From NCBI GenBank assembly GCA_010645155.1, contig CM021319.1, positions 2,797,949 through 2,861,948 on the forward strand: a DNA stretch of 64,000 nucleotides. The letters run 5' to 3'. Positions 53,607-64,000 of the stretch are shown piece by piece. The notes below the pieces were generated by a model, which made no database searches, was not told the origin of the DNA, and saw only the letters and a program-made list of their open reading frames with translations. This stretch comes from Tigriopus japonicus (taxonomy: Eukaryota; Arthropoda; Copepoda; Harpacticoida; Harpacticidae). Each line of letters begins with the position of its first letter. Within the stretch, counting starts at the first letter, position 1. Position numbers and translations under genes: made by a program.

Positions 53607-56600
53607 CTACCATTACATTTGGGTAAACAATTTACCTCATGGGTAAATAACTAAACTTATTTCAGTTAAGACTGAATTATTTTCACTATAAATTTGAGCT
53701 TTTTCACACTACTACAAAATTGTGCTCAACAAAACCAATCAATGGATAAAAAGAAACGTTGAATCCATTGAATAGACTTTGAACAAAAAAGAAATCAACC
53801 AACCCACCTAAATGAAAAGTAAATAAAGACCAAAGGCACTTTTTAAAACATGTTTATTTTAAACTTTGAATTCGAATGCTTTATTGTCAATAAAGCGTCT
53901 CTAGCCTCTCTATTGACGACAATGGCCTCTCTATTGACCTCTATGTAACTTGCTGAATTTCGAGTTTTGACTAGTGATGGGGGGCAAACAAGAGATTGGG
54001 CAAGCTGTACTGGCACAGTGCTTGGGCTTGGTGAAGCTTAGCATAGCTTGGGTGTCTGTACAAGTACTTTTCCCAGCTAAGAGATTTGCCAAATTTGCTA
54101 TGAACGAAGAATAAACTTGCCATCCGAATTTCACTAAACCAGGCTGATTCAGCTAAATAGGGCCCATACCTTTGAAAGGTTGTATTTTTAGGAAAATTTC
54201 ACACTTCAATTCTCTCACATGGGGAAATGCAAAAGATTTCGAGAATACTAAAAAAAGATTTGGCATTTTACTTTTTCATGCCGGCAACTCTGAGTAAACG
54301 AGATTGTTCTGGAAGTGTGACTTCTAAATCTCGGTCTTGATTAGCCTCAAAAGTGCATTCATATGTGGCCTAGAACCGAAACAAAAAAAAACCATGGTTT
54401 TGCAAATGTTATCCAAATTGAAATATTTTTTGTATCACTTCCACTATTTATTGCTAAATTATTAAGGTCAAAAGATCATTGAAAATGCAACTTGACATTT
54501 TTTTCTTCTAAGTCACACTGCAAGTATCTTAACTTTTCAAAGAGCAACTGCCGGCAACTGCATCTTCCAATGTCCCTTGAGCTTGCCAAGTGTATTGGTG
54601 TATTGCCCAAGTAATGCTTTTCAACAACTTTTTCTTGGGTGTCTGTGATGACTCATTACTTGCCCAAGTCACATCACTAGTTTCGACTAGTGATGTGTTT
54701 TGAACCAGGAGTGTTGCCAATTTTGACTGGGAAGTTTATCCCTGTTAAAAAGGGCAGGTAGTAGTGAGCTTTTTGAAGAGACCTAAACAGGGACCAATTT
54801 GGCAACACTCGAACTAGTTCGATTTCGAGTTCCATCGATAGTTATGAAAATGTATTTCGAGTTGGCAGTGCTGCCACATTTTATGGCAGATAAGATTTAA
54901 ACTCTCGGAGCGTGCTTAATAAGTTTGCATACAGAAGCTCTTGTAAAAGAAGAGAAGTCTCATTTCGTGTTCTCGTTTCTGATTGGTCGAGAGACGAGGA
55001 GGAAATAGAAGGAGGGAAAAAATCCAAACAAACGAGCCGCAAGGGCAAGAAATCACTCCCCTCTGAAGTTTTTCCCATTTTCGGTGAACTATACATTATT
55101 TAATAGCAAATGTCTTGTACTTGAACCGTGTAGGTTTTTTATTATGTTTAATGGAAATAACCTAATGTTAAGAGAAAACTACTACTTTTCACATGCAACC
55201 ACTAAATTCCAATAACTAAGGACGATTAATAAAGGGGCTTTGCTCAGATATTCCAACACAAAGTAACCCCATTTTTCCAGGAAATAGTGGAGCTTGTTAG
55301 ACGAATGGAAATCGAAAGTGTACTAGGAGCAGAGGTCCTATAGATTGGAAGCATTCCGTGGGTTGAAGATGTTCCAAAGATTGAAGATGCTACAGAGATT
55401 ATAGTTGTGCTAGAGATTTAATTGTCATAGTTATCACGGAGATCGGAGTGATTCCAGAGATTAGATATTGCCTGAAGAATAGGTACTTTTCAGAGATGTT
55501 TCAAAGATCGAAGATTAGCTGGAAGTCGTTTTTTTCCATGGGCGGCAACAAAGGCTGCAAAATTTCTCTTGATATCAATTTGATCCACTAAGTAATAATA
55601 AACATGCAAGAACACACATGTAAGCCATGATCTTGACATTACTTTAATCTACAACTACATCTAGATCCTTTAATTTTAAGAACCCGAGATTTCCTTTGTT
55701 CTGGATCCTTTGGGCGATGTATTTTATAGCCTTTACGCTTATGACCTAAAAGCTATTCTGTTTTTGGATTTTATACACCATTGGTTAGAGTTCTTTTTCT
55801 GCGTTTCGAAAGATCATTCCAGTAAGGGATTTATAACAACCTTCCGTTCACGCATTTTCCGATTGTAACCTATTCCGAATACTAGTTTTCCGAATCTGAT
55901 ACATGTCCGATTAGTCAAAAGTACGATTTGTGGCTTATTTACCAGGTTTCCGAATAATCATTTGTGTATCGTCAGAAAAAAACCGAGGTATTGAGTCCTT
56001 CAAGCGCAACCAGTGAAATGGAAAACACGTGCAACCTTTGAGCTTTGATTCACAAAATTTCTGTTCTAATGTGTCCAATATACCTTTAGAAGCTCGAAAA
56101 TGGATCACATGTTTGTGTCAGGGTGCAATTTCTGGAGCTGTATTACTAAGGTGACCTCCCAGTCTTATGTATTGTGACCTCCCAGTCAGCTGCTCCTTAA
56201 AGGACCCATGTCATTGTTAGCGTGTTCTATAATTAAAGGACATATAACCTCGCACACTGATTTAAACAAGCCTTTGCATTTACAGAATTCATTGAAGAAT
56301 CCAATTGTTCCAAATTGGGGCTCTGTGGAGTTAAGAGAAAAGAGAATTTGAGTGACCCATGGTCCGGTAAGAGTGAGTCAAGAGATATTAGTAGACTACT
56401 GTATTTTACAAAGAATACACGCACAAATATATCATACACAGGATCGAGTACTCAAGCAAGCGGAGATCATACATTTGCCCCACCACCCCACCTTCGGGGA
56501 AAAAATCGGCCTTGAGACATGGGAATGGCTCGGAGACGTGGCAGATATGATATATCTGTAGTTACACCCATAATCCGTCGCAAACGTCCAAGTCCGAATC

Positions 56601-56949
56601 AACAGCCACAAAAGTCTGGCACCATCCACAAGAGCCAGTAATACGACGACGAGGGCCATTAATGCGGGCCGGCTATGTCGGGGTCACTAGAACAGCGGAC
56701 GCGAGGTCTGCCAAGCAAACTGTTTGAAAAAATCATTCGGGAACACACAAAGCAGATGATGTTTGAGCACATGTTAGTTAACGAAAACATTTAAACTGCA
56801 CGGTATGGCCAAAAAGATTCTCTCAAGGATTCATATTCACTACATTGAAATGTGAGCTTCTGTCTCGTTTGGATTTTTTAAAGCTTAGCCTTTTCGCCGC
56901 CATGAATTTTCTGTCGCTAGTGTCTTGACAACGCTTCTTTTACAAGAGG
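53607..56949. other. Intergenic sequence between the GPCR and the LINE
   Basis: No gene found. 55320-55510 has a loose repeat of a word like AGAGATTGAAGATGTTCCA every 20-25 bp. A short inverted pair (GAGTGTTGCCAA) lies at about 54707 and 54801. GTGACCTCCCAGTC is duplicated near 56151 and 56178. Confidence 0.4.
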
Positions 56950-59400
56950 TTCCTTAAGTTTGCAGACCTACAAGTGGTCCTGGAAACAATAAAGCCCAAT
57001 CTTGTAAGCATTACAGAAACGTGGTTATGTGATGATTACCCCTCCCAGTTCATTCCATTGAACGGATATCGTGTAGTTGCACGGTCTGACAGACGTGATA
57101 CACTAAAAGGTCGTGGAGGAGGTGTGATGATTTTGGCGGCGGATAATGACAAATGTGAAGACTGCAATATATTAATTCCGGATGTTTGCGCTGTGAGGTA
57201 TGGAAATCTGGTATGCTACTGCGTGTACGTGTCCCCTAATGCGAGTGAAGACGAAAGAAGCATGGTGAATTCTTTGCTTTCAAATCTCAATCCAGCAAAT
57301 GACGTTGTGATAGTTGGTGATTTCAATTTGCCACACATAAACTGGACCATGACAAGTGGTGGAGGAACACGTGAAAAAAAATTCGTTGATGCCATGTCTG
57401 AAGGTTCATTGGTTCAAATAATTCGAGAATCAACGCACGACAAGGGAAACACCTTAGATCTGGTCCTGACGAATGAGGTGGCAACAATAGAACATTACAC
57501 TGTAAGACCTGACTTAGCTCTCAGTGACCACTACCCGATACTGATACGTGTAAAAGCAGTTAGCAAGATGCCTCAAACCACCGAATTAGTGCCCATGTAC
57601 CAAAAAGCAAACTTCGGCGAGTTTAGACAATTTATGAACGACATGCCTTGGCCAGAGGTACTTCCACATTTAACGATAGACGATGCGTGGACGCATTTGA
57701 ACAATGTGGTGAGACCTGGTATGACGACCTTCATTCCCTGGCGTCCTAGACGAGCGCAAAATAGGCCCCCATGGATGTCGAAGCCTCTGCTTTCTTTGAT
57801 AAGAAAGAAGCAACGACTTTGGAAATTATACCGAAAAACAGTGTCAGAAGGACAGAGATGGTTTCTTAGTTTGCCAAAATGAGGCACGAAGAGAAATTTT
57901 CAAAGCCAAGGAGACTTTTGAATCGAAATTATGCCATAAACAGAATCTTCGAGCGTTTTACGGATATGTAAACTTTAAGAAGAAGACTAAATCCCGTATT
58001 GGACCTTTGGTGAACTCCTTTGGCGCACTTGAAGATGGTGACCAAAATATGGCATCCATTCTAAATAACTATTTTGCATCTGTGTTTGGTCTGCCACGTC
58101 TGAACATCGCAAATGAAACACATGAATATAATCACACGTTAGTTCAAGAAATCATCTCTAGGAGTGAGGTTGAACAAAGGATAGCCCGAGAAAAAGCAAC
58201 AGGGTCATCTGGGCCTGACGGCATTCCTGGTGTCGTTTTGCGGGCATTGGGTGCTTCTGTGGCCTTGCCGTTATCAATCATATTCAACATGTCTTTACAA
58301 CAAGGAGTCGTCCCTCAAGCTTGGCGTACAGCAAATGTGTTTCCGATACACAAAGGTGGAGATGTCAGTTGCCCCAAAAACTATCACCCAATTTCGCTTA
58401 CCTGTATTGCATCAATTTTTTTAGAAAGTATCTTAAAAGATACCATTGTGGATCTTTTGGAAGCGGATTTGTACATGGATGACAACCAACATGGTTTCCG
58501 GGTTGGCCGATCTTGTCTGTCCAATCTTCTTCTATACAAAGATTATTTGACGAGTACTGTGGAAAATGGAGATACATTTGGAGATACATTTACATATTTT
58601 ATACATATGGAGATTTACCTCGATTTTTCAAAAGCATTCGACAAAGTGGACCATGACATCTTGATTCAAAAACTGGAGAACACTCCGATTCCAATGTATT
58701 TTATTAAATGGATCAGATCTTGGCTAACAGAACGATCTCAACGGGTCGTCCTCAACGGTCACTCTTCAAGCCTAGGAGTGACCTCTGGTGTACCACAAGG
58801 TAGTGTGTTGGGGCCACTTCTCTTCCTGCCCTTTGTGGATGATTTGGATCGAAATTTTAGTGCAAAAGTGCTGAAGTTTGCCGATGATATGAAACTATTC
58901 CACAAGGTAAAAGACCCACAAGACCGGGCCATTTTGCAACAAGATCTGAACCAAGTGGATTTATGGGCCAAGGAAAACCGAATGAAATTTAATGTCACAA
59001 AGTGTGCGGTGATTCGGTTTGGAAAAAATAAGTCTCCATTAGACTTCACCCTGGATTCACAAGTATTGCCTGTGGTGAATACCCATCGAGATTTGGGTGT
59101 TGTTTTCGATTCTAGCCTCAAATTCAGTGCTCAATCTGTGGCAGTAGCTTTAAAAGCAAATCAGTTGGTCGACGTGCTGAAGAGATACTTTCTTTGTCGT
59201 AGCTCGGAGACTATGAAAAAGCTCTTCAATACCTACGTCAGGCCAGGGATGGAATATTGCACACCAGTGTGGTCCCCGTCCTTGAGGAAAGATATCGCCA
59301 TTGTGGAAAGTTCTCAACGGAGGTTCACAAAAATGATTGCGGAGTACAGAGCTATGCCCTACAGTGAGAGATTGGTAGAAGTCGGGTCAAACGCCAAATA
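56950..59400 (+). mobile_element. LINE (Jockey/CR1-like) with endonuclease and RT, both ends truncated
   Basis: Starts within ORF2 just before the endonuclease and stops shortly after the reverse transcriptase, at about 59390, where unrelated sequence begins. No poly(A) tail is seen, so the 3' end was lost by deletion or rearrangement. Confidence 0.82.
56974..57882 (+). pseudogene. LINE ORF2 N-terminal part (AP-like endonuclease)
   Basis: The frame extends upstream in phase (KFADLQ before the listed Met). Endonuclease motifs: SITETWL, GRGGGVMIL, VVIVGDFNLPHINW, LDLVLTN and LSDHYPI with the catalytic Asp-His. A frameshift near 57865 (after EGQRW) puts the continuation NEARREIFKAKETF in the next frame, which leads into the RT frame. 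Confidence 0.85.
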
Positions 59401-59401
59401 A
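57865..59401 (+). pseudogene. LINE ORF2 reverse transcriptase part
   Basis: Contains SGPDGIPGVVLR, FPIHKGGD, YHPISLT, IYLDFSKAFDKVDHDIL, SGVPQGSVLGPLLF and the catalytic LKFADDMKLF. Just before IYLDFSKAF a small duplication (GGAGATACATTT twice, plus extra bases) adds about ten residues. The C-terminal domain is cut off after YSERLVEV. The frame itself is open for 464 codons. Confidence 0.85.
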
Positions 59402-59409
59402 TATGGCAC

Positions 59410-59770
59410 CATCAGGTTTTGAAGATGTTGTAAAGGTTCAAAATTTCTGAATGTTTTCCAGTTCCAAAGCAAAACTCTTGATGATTTCTTTTTCTGATGT
59501 TGAAATAAGTCTAACATTTCCATCACATCTTTGTAGTGAATATTGGAATTTTTCGCCAAAGATATCACAGTTGTCAATTCATTGGATTCCAGTAACTGTA
59601 CTTAAGAGAAGTAAGAAATTGCTCTATAAAACTGCCTGAAGCACCAAAATGTAACTTCAACTTTGTCGGACTGACTTTTACCCATCAACACATATTCAAC
59701 CTCATCTGTTGTTAAAAAACCACGAGCAAATTCTTGAAGAGTCTTTGTCGAAGATGTCATGGAGGGCATA
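59410..59770 (-). pseudogene. Unidentified transposase-like fragment
   Basis: Minus-strand translation from 59760 (MPSMTSSTKTLQEFARGFLT, then SQSDKVEVTFWCFRQF) stops at about 59591 and reopens in the next segment. The second motif faintly recalls the SQDxxExFFxxxR stretch near the end of P-element/THAP transposases. The match is weak and by eye only. Confidence 0.25.
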
Positions 59771-59799
59771 GTATAAGGGTAACATATTTTTTTAATCAG

Positions 59800-59882
59800 T
59801 TGCTTTCATCTTCAGTTTCAGTTACGCCTTATTTCGACCAAAACTTTTGGTTTCGGTTAAGAGCACTTTCGGTCCATCACTA
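59800..59882. repeat. Fragment of the GATGGACC MITE family
   Basis: TTTCGGTTAAGAGCACTTTC then GGTCCATCAC, matching the right end of the element at 47404-47658. Confidence 0.55.
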
Positions 59883-60199
59883 ATATTTAGTCAACATTTC
59901 CTCAAAAGTGTCGGAAAGAGAGGAAATGGGAAAACATAGCACTGTTTTTGAAGACTTTTTGTTGGATGTTGAACAGAATCTCTGATTGGAGATAAAAAAA
60001 ACACCTGAGCCTTGGATTGGTTGATTCATATAAATCTTGTCACATGCAAACACAACTATTGTCTCTTGGGCCAAGTCCTTAACTCTCGCTTGAATGGAAA
60101 AGACACACTTTAGCATGCATATGAAAAGGCCAGGAGAAAGATTCTTGGGGTCCAGCAAGAACATCGGTGAACAAGCGTAGTCTTGTTGCTCCGGTGCTA

Positions 60200-60350
60200 C
60201 GGCAATTTACTGCCTCGTAGTTGGTTGCCTATACAATTTACTGCCGATTAATTTATTGCGAGTGTAATTGCTTGCCAATGTAATTTACTGCGAGTCTGAA
60301 TTTCCTGCCGTTACAATTGACTGTATATACAATTTACCGCGATTTAATTG
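60200..60350. repeat. AATTTACTGCC motif array in the MULE end
   Basis: About ten degenerate copies (AATTTACTGCC, AATTTATTGCG, AATTGCTTGCC, AATTTCCTGCC and others). A mirrored set lies at about 61255-61400. Confidence 0.75.
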
Positions 60351-61187
60351 CGATACTTAATTTGTCAAGATATGTTAATGGATCCAGCTCTTCAAAATTT
60401 TGTACAATTTCATTAATTTTTGCGTCCAGTTTCCTATATTTTAGTTTTTGAGGGAAGACCTCTCCCCTCAGAAGGGCATTTAGGCGAACTTCCTGGAGTT
60501 TGAATTCAGAGCGGACCAGCTCGCAGAACTTCCACAGATTGGGCTTGGCAACCAGCACCCTGGAGAGTTGCGAGTGCCAGGACTCGATGGAGTTGTTGCT
60601 CCGTGGCAAGCCCGCAAGCACTCTCTCATACTGGTTCCATAAGGAGATCTCCACTTTGGCCTTCCTATGTCCCCTCTTCTCTATATATTAAGGCTCGTAG
60701 TAAGCCAGGAACTCCTCAAGCTCTTGCTTGAAATCGGCAGGCATAGTTTCGAGGACCTGAAATAATTTGACATTGAATGTAAACAAAGAAAAAGTTAAAT
60801 TTTTGAATTACAATACCTTCTTGTAATACGTCTTCACTCGCTCTGGGGGGACAAATGCCAGTGCCTGAAGGGATTTCACAAACCGACTGACCTCAGGCAC
60901 GGTCCGGCATTCTTCCTGAAGCTTGCATGAGCCAACGTGCCTCACCAAGGCCTGACAATAGTGGAAGAGGCATATCACCAACTTGGTCGTTGGGAAATGG
61001 ACACGGATGGCATTTAGGTGTGCCATCTCCATGTCCATTAAAACAGACGCTGGGCCAAAACTGGGTCAGTCGTTTTCTTGGTATTGTACTTCTCCAAGAC
61101 ATAGAAATACCCATTATAAGCAGCCTTAGGATTTCCTTTTTCCGTTTTCGTAAACGAAGCGAAATTTTCTGGAGTAGCGTTTGCCAT
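60334..61187 (-). pseudogene. MULE transposase remnant
   Basis: A 49-codon frame (61187-61038) starts MANATPENFASFTKTEKGNP and holds the first half of a FLYWCH finger (NGYFYVLEKYN). It is joined, with loss of the finger's Cys/His part and the first third of the transposase, to MDMEMAHLNAIRVHFP (61026-60808), equivalent to LLDMELANINAIRKVFP of the MULE at 1.1 kb. A GTATT/AG-bounded gap (about 60760-60810) may be an intron. The last frame (60654-60334) carries the late conserved SNNSIESWHSQLSRVL. It cannot be autonomous. Confidence 0.8.
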
Positions 61188-61701
61188 TGTGTGTCACTTA
61201 AGGTACTAGATTCAACTGAACATTTTGCAATTATTAATGCATCAGCAGAAAAATTGAACAGGGCTGTCAATTGCATAGGCAGGCAATTGAGACAGGCAGT
61301 AAATTGTAGAGTCAGCAAATTTCCTTGGCAGGCAATTACAGTCGCAATAAAATAATCGGCAGTAAATTGTATAGGCAGGCAACTGAGTGGCAGTAAATGT
61401 TCGGGACACCTGTTGCTCCCTCTCCCCTTCAAGGATTTCTTGTTCACTTTCACATTCTTTCCACTTGGATTGAGCTGCCATTTGTGTCAAGGACCAAGTG
61501 GCGTGTTTGACCTCTTCTACCCAGGAGGAGGAGGGAGGGGTTTAGATGGAGATACAGATTAAGCGATGTTTGCCTTTTTAAGACTGAACAAATCCTCTAT
61601 TTGAGTCCATCCAACCCAGTTGCATCCAGTCTGATTACAAATCATTTCGGTCTTTTGGTCGGGTTAAGTCTTTTGTTTTAATCGCAAAATTAGACATGCT
61701 C

Positions 61702-62331
61702 AAGGTTGCTTCAAGTGAGCTTTTTATATCATTCCGCGGGCGGCAAAACAGGGCCGTTGGCTGTGCTGAGTTGCTCAGCCCATTTTGGCGAATCCAAGTT
61801 TTTTCCATTTTAACGTGCATTTGATGATTCTAGATCCCTGGAAACGATCGGTATTTCACTTAAAGAGGCCTTGGCTGGAATTGGGTCAATAAAATGCAAA
61901 AAATATTTTTAGGTTGATTGATTTAAAAGCAAGTAAGCAAGCCTTGTGATATTGCAAAAATAGGACTTCGCATTGATTCAAACACTAATTTAAAGATGCT
62001 GATTTATTCAGTGGGTTACAAAGAATCATTTCAATATTTCAAAATATTTGGCATACAGAGAAATGCAATATTTTTCAATGCTTCTTTCTGTTAAGATCTA
62101 ATTTTTCTGTCTCATTTTCTAGCAAACAAATTGAGCATATTTTCAACAAGGTGAAAGCAGAGGGATCAAAACGTAAAATTTAGATCGTTTCCAAGGACCT
62201 TGAATCATCAAATGCACGTTAAAATGGAAAAAAACTTGGATTCGCCAAAATGGGCTGAGCAACTCAGCACAGCCAACGGCCCTGTTTTGCCGCCCGCGGA
62301 ATGATTTAAAACTCTCACTTGAAGCAACCTT
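61702..62331. mobile_element. Inverted-repeat element with AAGGTTGCTTCAAGTGAG ends
   Basis: Arms of about 150 bp (61702-61850, about 62185-62331) are inverted copies, through AACAGGGCCGTTGGCTGTGC and GCCCATTTTGGCGAATCCAA. A third, plus-oriented copy of the arm starts at 63890 and reaches the window end. No coding content; the frames in the arms are by-products. Confidence 0.75.
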
Positions 62332-62345
62332 ATGCATGTCCCATT

Positions 62346-63471
62346 TCTAGCCTATTTTTTGCATACTCGGGAAAGTGAAATAGCCGCTAGAGGCGCGGCA
62401 ATCGCGCGACTCGTTTCAGCGCCATCTAGCGGCAAAAGTTCGACCTAGATTTCCACAAAGGACCTGTGTTTCGAAGTTTTGTCTTTAGCGCTCGACTCCC
62501 AAATTGAATTTCAACCATGAAAAAGGGCTGGAAAGATGGGAATAGTTTAAAAAGACGAGTATTTAATTGATGTGTGTAGTACGTTATTGTTATGCTTCAG
62601 AATATGAGATAGCTGTTGTATCGCAATATATTTGTGTGCAAATGAGACATGTATTCAGCTGTACGGCTGGTCTAATTTACATGTTTGCACAAATGATAAT
62701 GGAATATAGGAAAGCAATAAAGAATAAAGGAAAGTGTGTTAAATTCTTAACCTTGTGACTAAACTTCATTTGAAGTGGAGGTTCGAAGGATTCCCTGGTT
62801 GCCATTCCTGTTTCAGGTTTTCACTTGCTTCTTCAAAGCCCAAGTCACCGTGATCCTGGTACTGGACTATGTTATACAGTAATTAAGTAATAAGTCGAAT
62901 CTGATAGAACGTGATGGAAAAGAACGGAAAGAATGTACGAACAGAAACGAGTTATCAAAGAGGAAGCAGGAAAGCGAACTTGATTCAAATCATCAAGCTT
63001 TTCCCTCTTGTCATTAGGTTTGTGAGCTATTCACAAGAATAAAGAAAACATAAGATTACAAACTGAAATTAATGATCGAATAAGCTTTGAAGAGTGTGTC
63101 CATCTGTTCCTTCATGGTGACTACTGATGGATTTGAGTTCGTATTTTGCAATACTTTTGCCATCATGGTCCTTAAGGGTCAAAAAGCTTGACCACTGCTA
63201 AACTTCTCAAACAGGAAGATACCTAATCTCCAAGTAAAATGTGGCAACACTCCCAACTCGGAACCCATCACTAATGGTGACCCACCTTTCGAAACGTCTT
63301 TGGATGAATCGGCTCTTAACATCAACTCGTCTCCGACTGAAGGACCCTTCCTCTCCTTGTAAAGTACAAATAGTTTGAATTTTTATCGCTAGATGGTGCT
63401 AGAACGAGTCGCGCGATTGCCGCGCCTCTAGCGGCAGTTTCACTTTCCGAAGTATGCAAAAAATAGGCTAG
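62346..63471. mobile_element. Non-autonomous element with CTAGCC ends and 10-bp flanking repeat
   Basis: ATGTCCCATT lies outside both ends (62336-62345, 63472-63481). Inverted ends of about 95 bp read CTAGCCTATTTTTTGCATAC and continue through GCCGCTAGAGGCGCGGCAAT and CGCGCGACTCGTT. The TSD length suggests a MULE-type enzyme. The interior is non-coding as far as I can see. Confidence 0.78.
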
Positions 63472-63889
63472 ATGTCCCATTGCAATCATTCAAATGAAAG
63501 GACCACAAACGTGCATAATTTGTTGAATTCTAGTTGCTTTGGGCGTGGTTTTTTTCCATTGATTGGACAAAATTGAATCACCAGGAATTTTGAGTCTTGC
63601 TTGCAATCAATGGAGTTGATTTGTAAACGTTAAACGTCCAAAGATTGGCTGAGAGAGGTTGCGTGGCCAAGTAATAACATTCCGTTAAAAAAGACATTAG
63701 GAGGAAAAAGGATATTTCTTGATTAGATAGCTCGAAAATAGTCATACCAATCATAGGCCAATGTTATATTTTGATTGTCAGTTGCGGTTTTGTACGAACA
63801 AAATACAATCCACGCTAATAAATTAACTTGTAATCGTACAGTTGCTTGACAAACACAGAAAGAAAAGATTAGTATGGGGAATACTTAAG

Positions 63890-64000
63890 GTTGCTTCAAG
63901 TGAGCGTTTTAAATCTTACCGCTAGCGGTAAAACAGGGCCGTTGGCTGTGCTGAGTTGGCCAGCCCATTTTGGCGAATCCAAGTTTTTCGCATTTAAGCG
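63890..64000 (+). repeat. Partial copy of the AAGGTTGCTTC arm at the window edge
   Basis: Repeats 61702-61815 with few changes (GTTGGCTGTGCTGAGTTG and GGCGAATCCAAG shared). Probably the left end of a further element that continues beyond the window. Confidence 0.65.

Larger units (their letters stand above)
60193..61410 (-). mobile_element. Internally deleted MULE with perfect 9-bp TSD
   Basis: TGTTGCTCC flanks both ends (60184-60192, 61411-61419). Inverted ends begin GGTG and share TTGCCTxxCTATACAATTTACTGCC. Both termini carry arrays of an AATTTACTGCC-like word at 15-20-bp spacing. The transposase gene inside is shortened by deletion. Confidence 0.9.

Noticed and set aside
56233..56660. Overlapping frames around 56.4 kb as a possible exon
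   Set aside because: No domain, no consistent splice sites, and frames on both strands of equal length.

Overview
This is a 64-kb piece of an AT-rich eukaryotic nuclear genome. It has spliced genes with GT/AG introns, dense DNA transposons, non-LTR retrotransposons and tRNA-derived SINEs. The host genes (a tachykinin-receptor-type GPCR close to insect TkR86C/TkR99D, a BTB zinc-finger protein, PLCXD-type and LicD/fukutin-type proteins) point to an invertebrate animal, most likely an arthropod. A crustacean such as a copepod is my guess and is not shown by the sequence.

Layout. 1-9.5 kb is a transposon block: a FLYWCH/MULE element, a Tigger-type non-autonomous element, a LINE endonuclease fragment, a mariner-like element, a 19-bp tandem repeat and a LINE reverse-transcriptase remnant. 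9.5-13 kb holds foldback repeats and a TTAA-flanked element. 13.2-15.9 kb is a single-exon BTB/C2H2 gene whose C-terminal repeat unit is decaying. 16-19 kb has a possible gag-like fragment, a large foldback and a 9-bp-TSD element. 19.4-23.5 kb is a compact minus-strand cluster: two PLC-X-domain genes (one with an intron, one without) and a LicD-family gene. 24-36 kb is mostly repeats: a SINE, two hAT-like elements, and 25-bp and 31-bp satellites.

36.3-53.0 kb is one plus-strand GPCR gene that I assembled from seven exons. Every junction is GT/AG and in phase, and the product is 421 aa. Its introns carry a foldback with a nested perfect hairpin, a very short GC-rich LTR element (TRIM-like), an internally deleted Tc1-like element, LINE fragments, a hAT MITE, and a mariner inserted in a Tigger. 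53.3-64 kb holds a SINE, a LINE with endonuclease and reverse transcriptase, an internally deleted MULE with a perfect 9-bp target duplication, and interlocking inverted-repeat elements.

Most of the novelty is in the mobile DNA. MULE-like elements have termini built of many short degenerate motif copies. Two insertions have an uninterrupted paralogous target elsewhere in the window. The TRIM-like element has LTRs, a candidate primer site, a polypurine tract and a 5-bp TSD. All boundaries were read by eye, with no alignment or database search.
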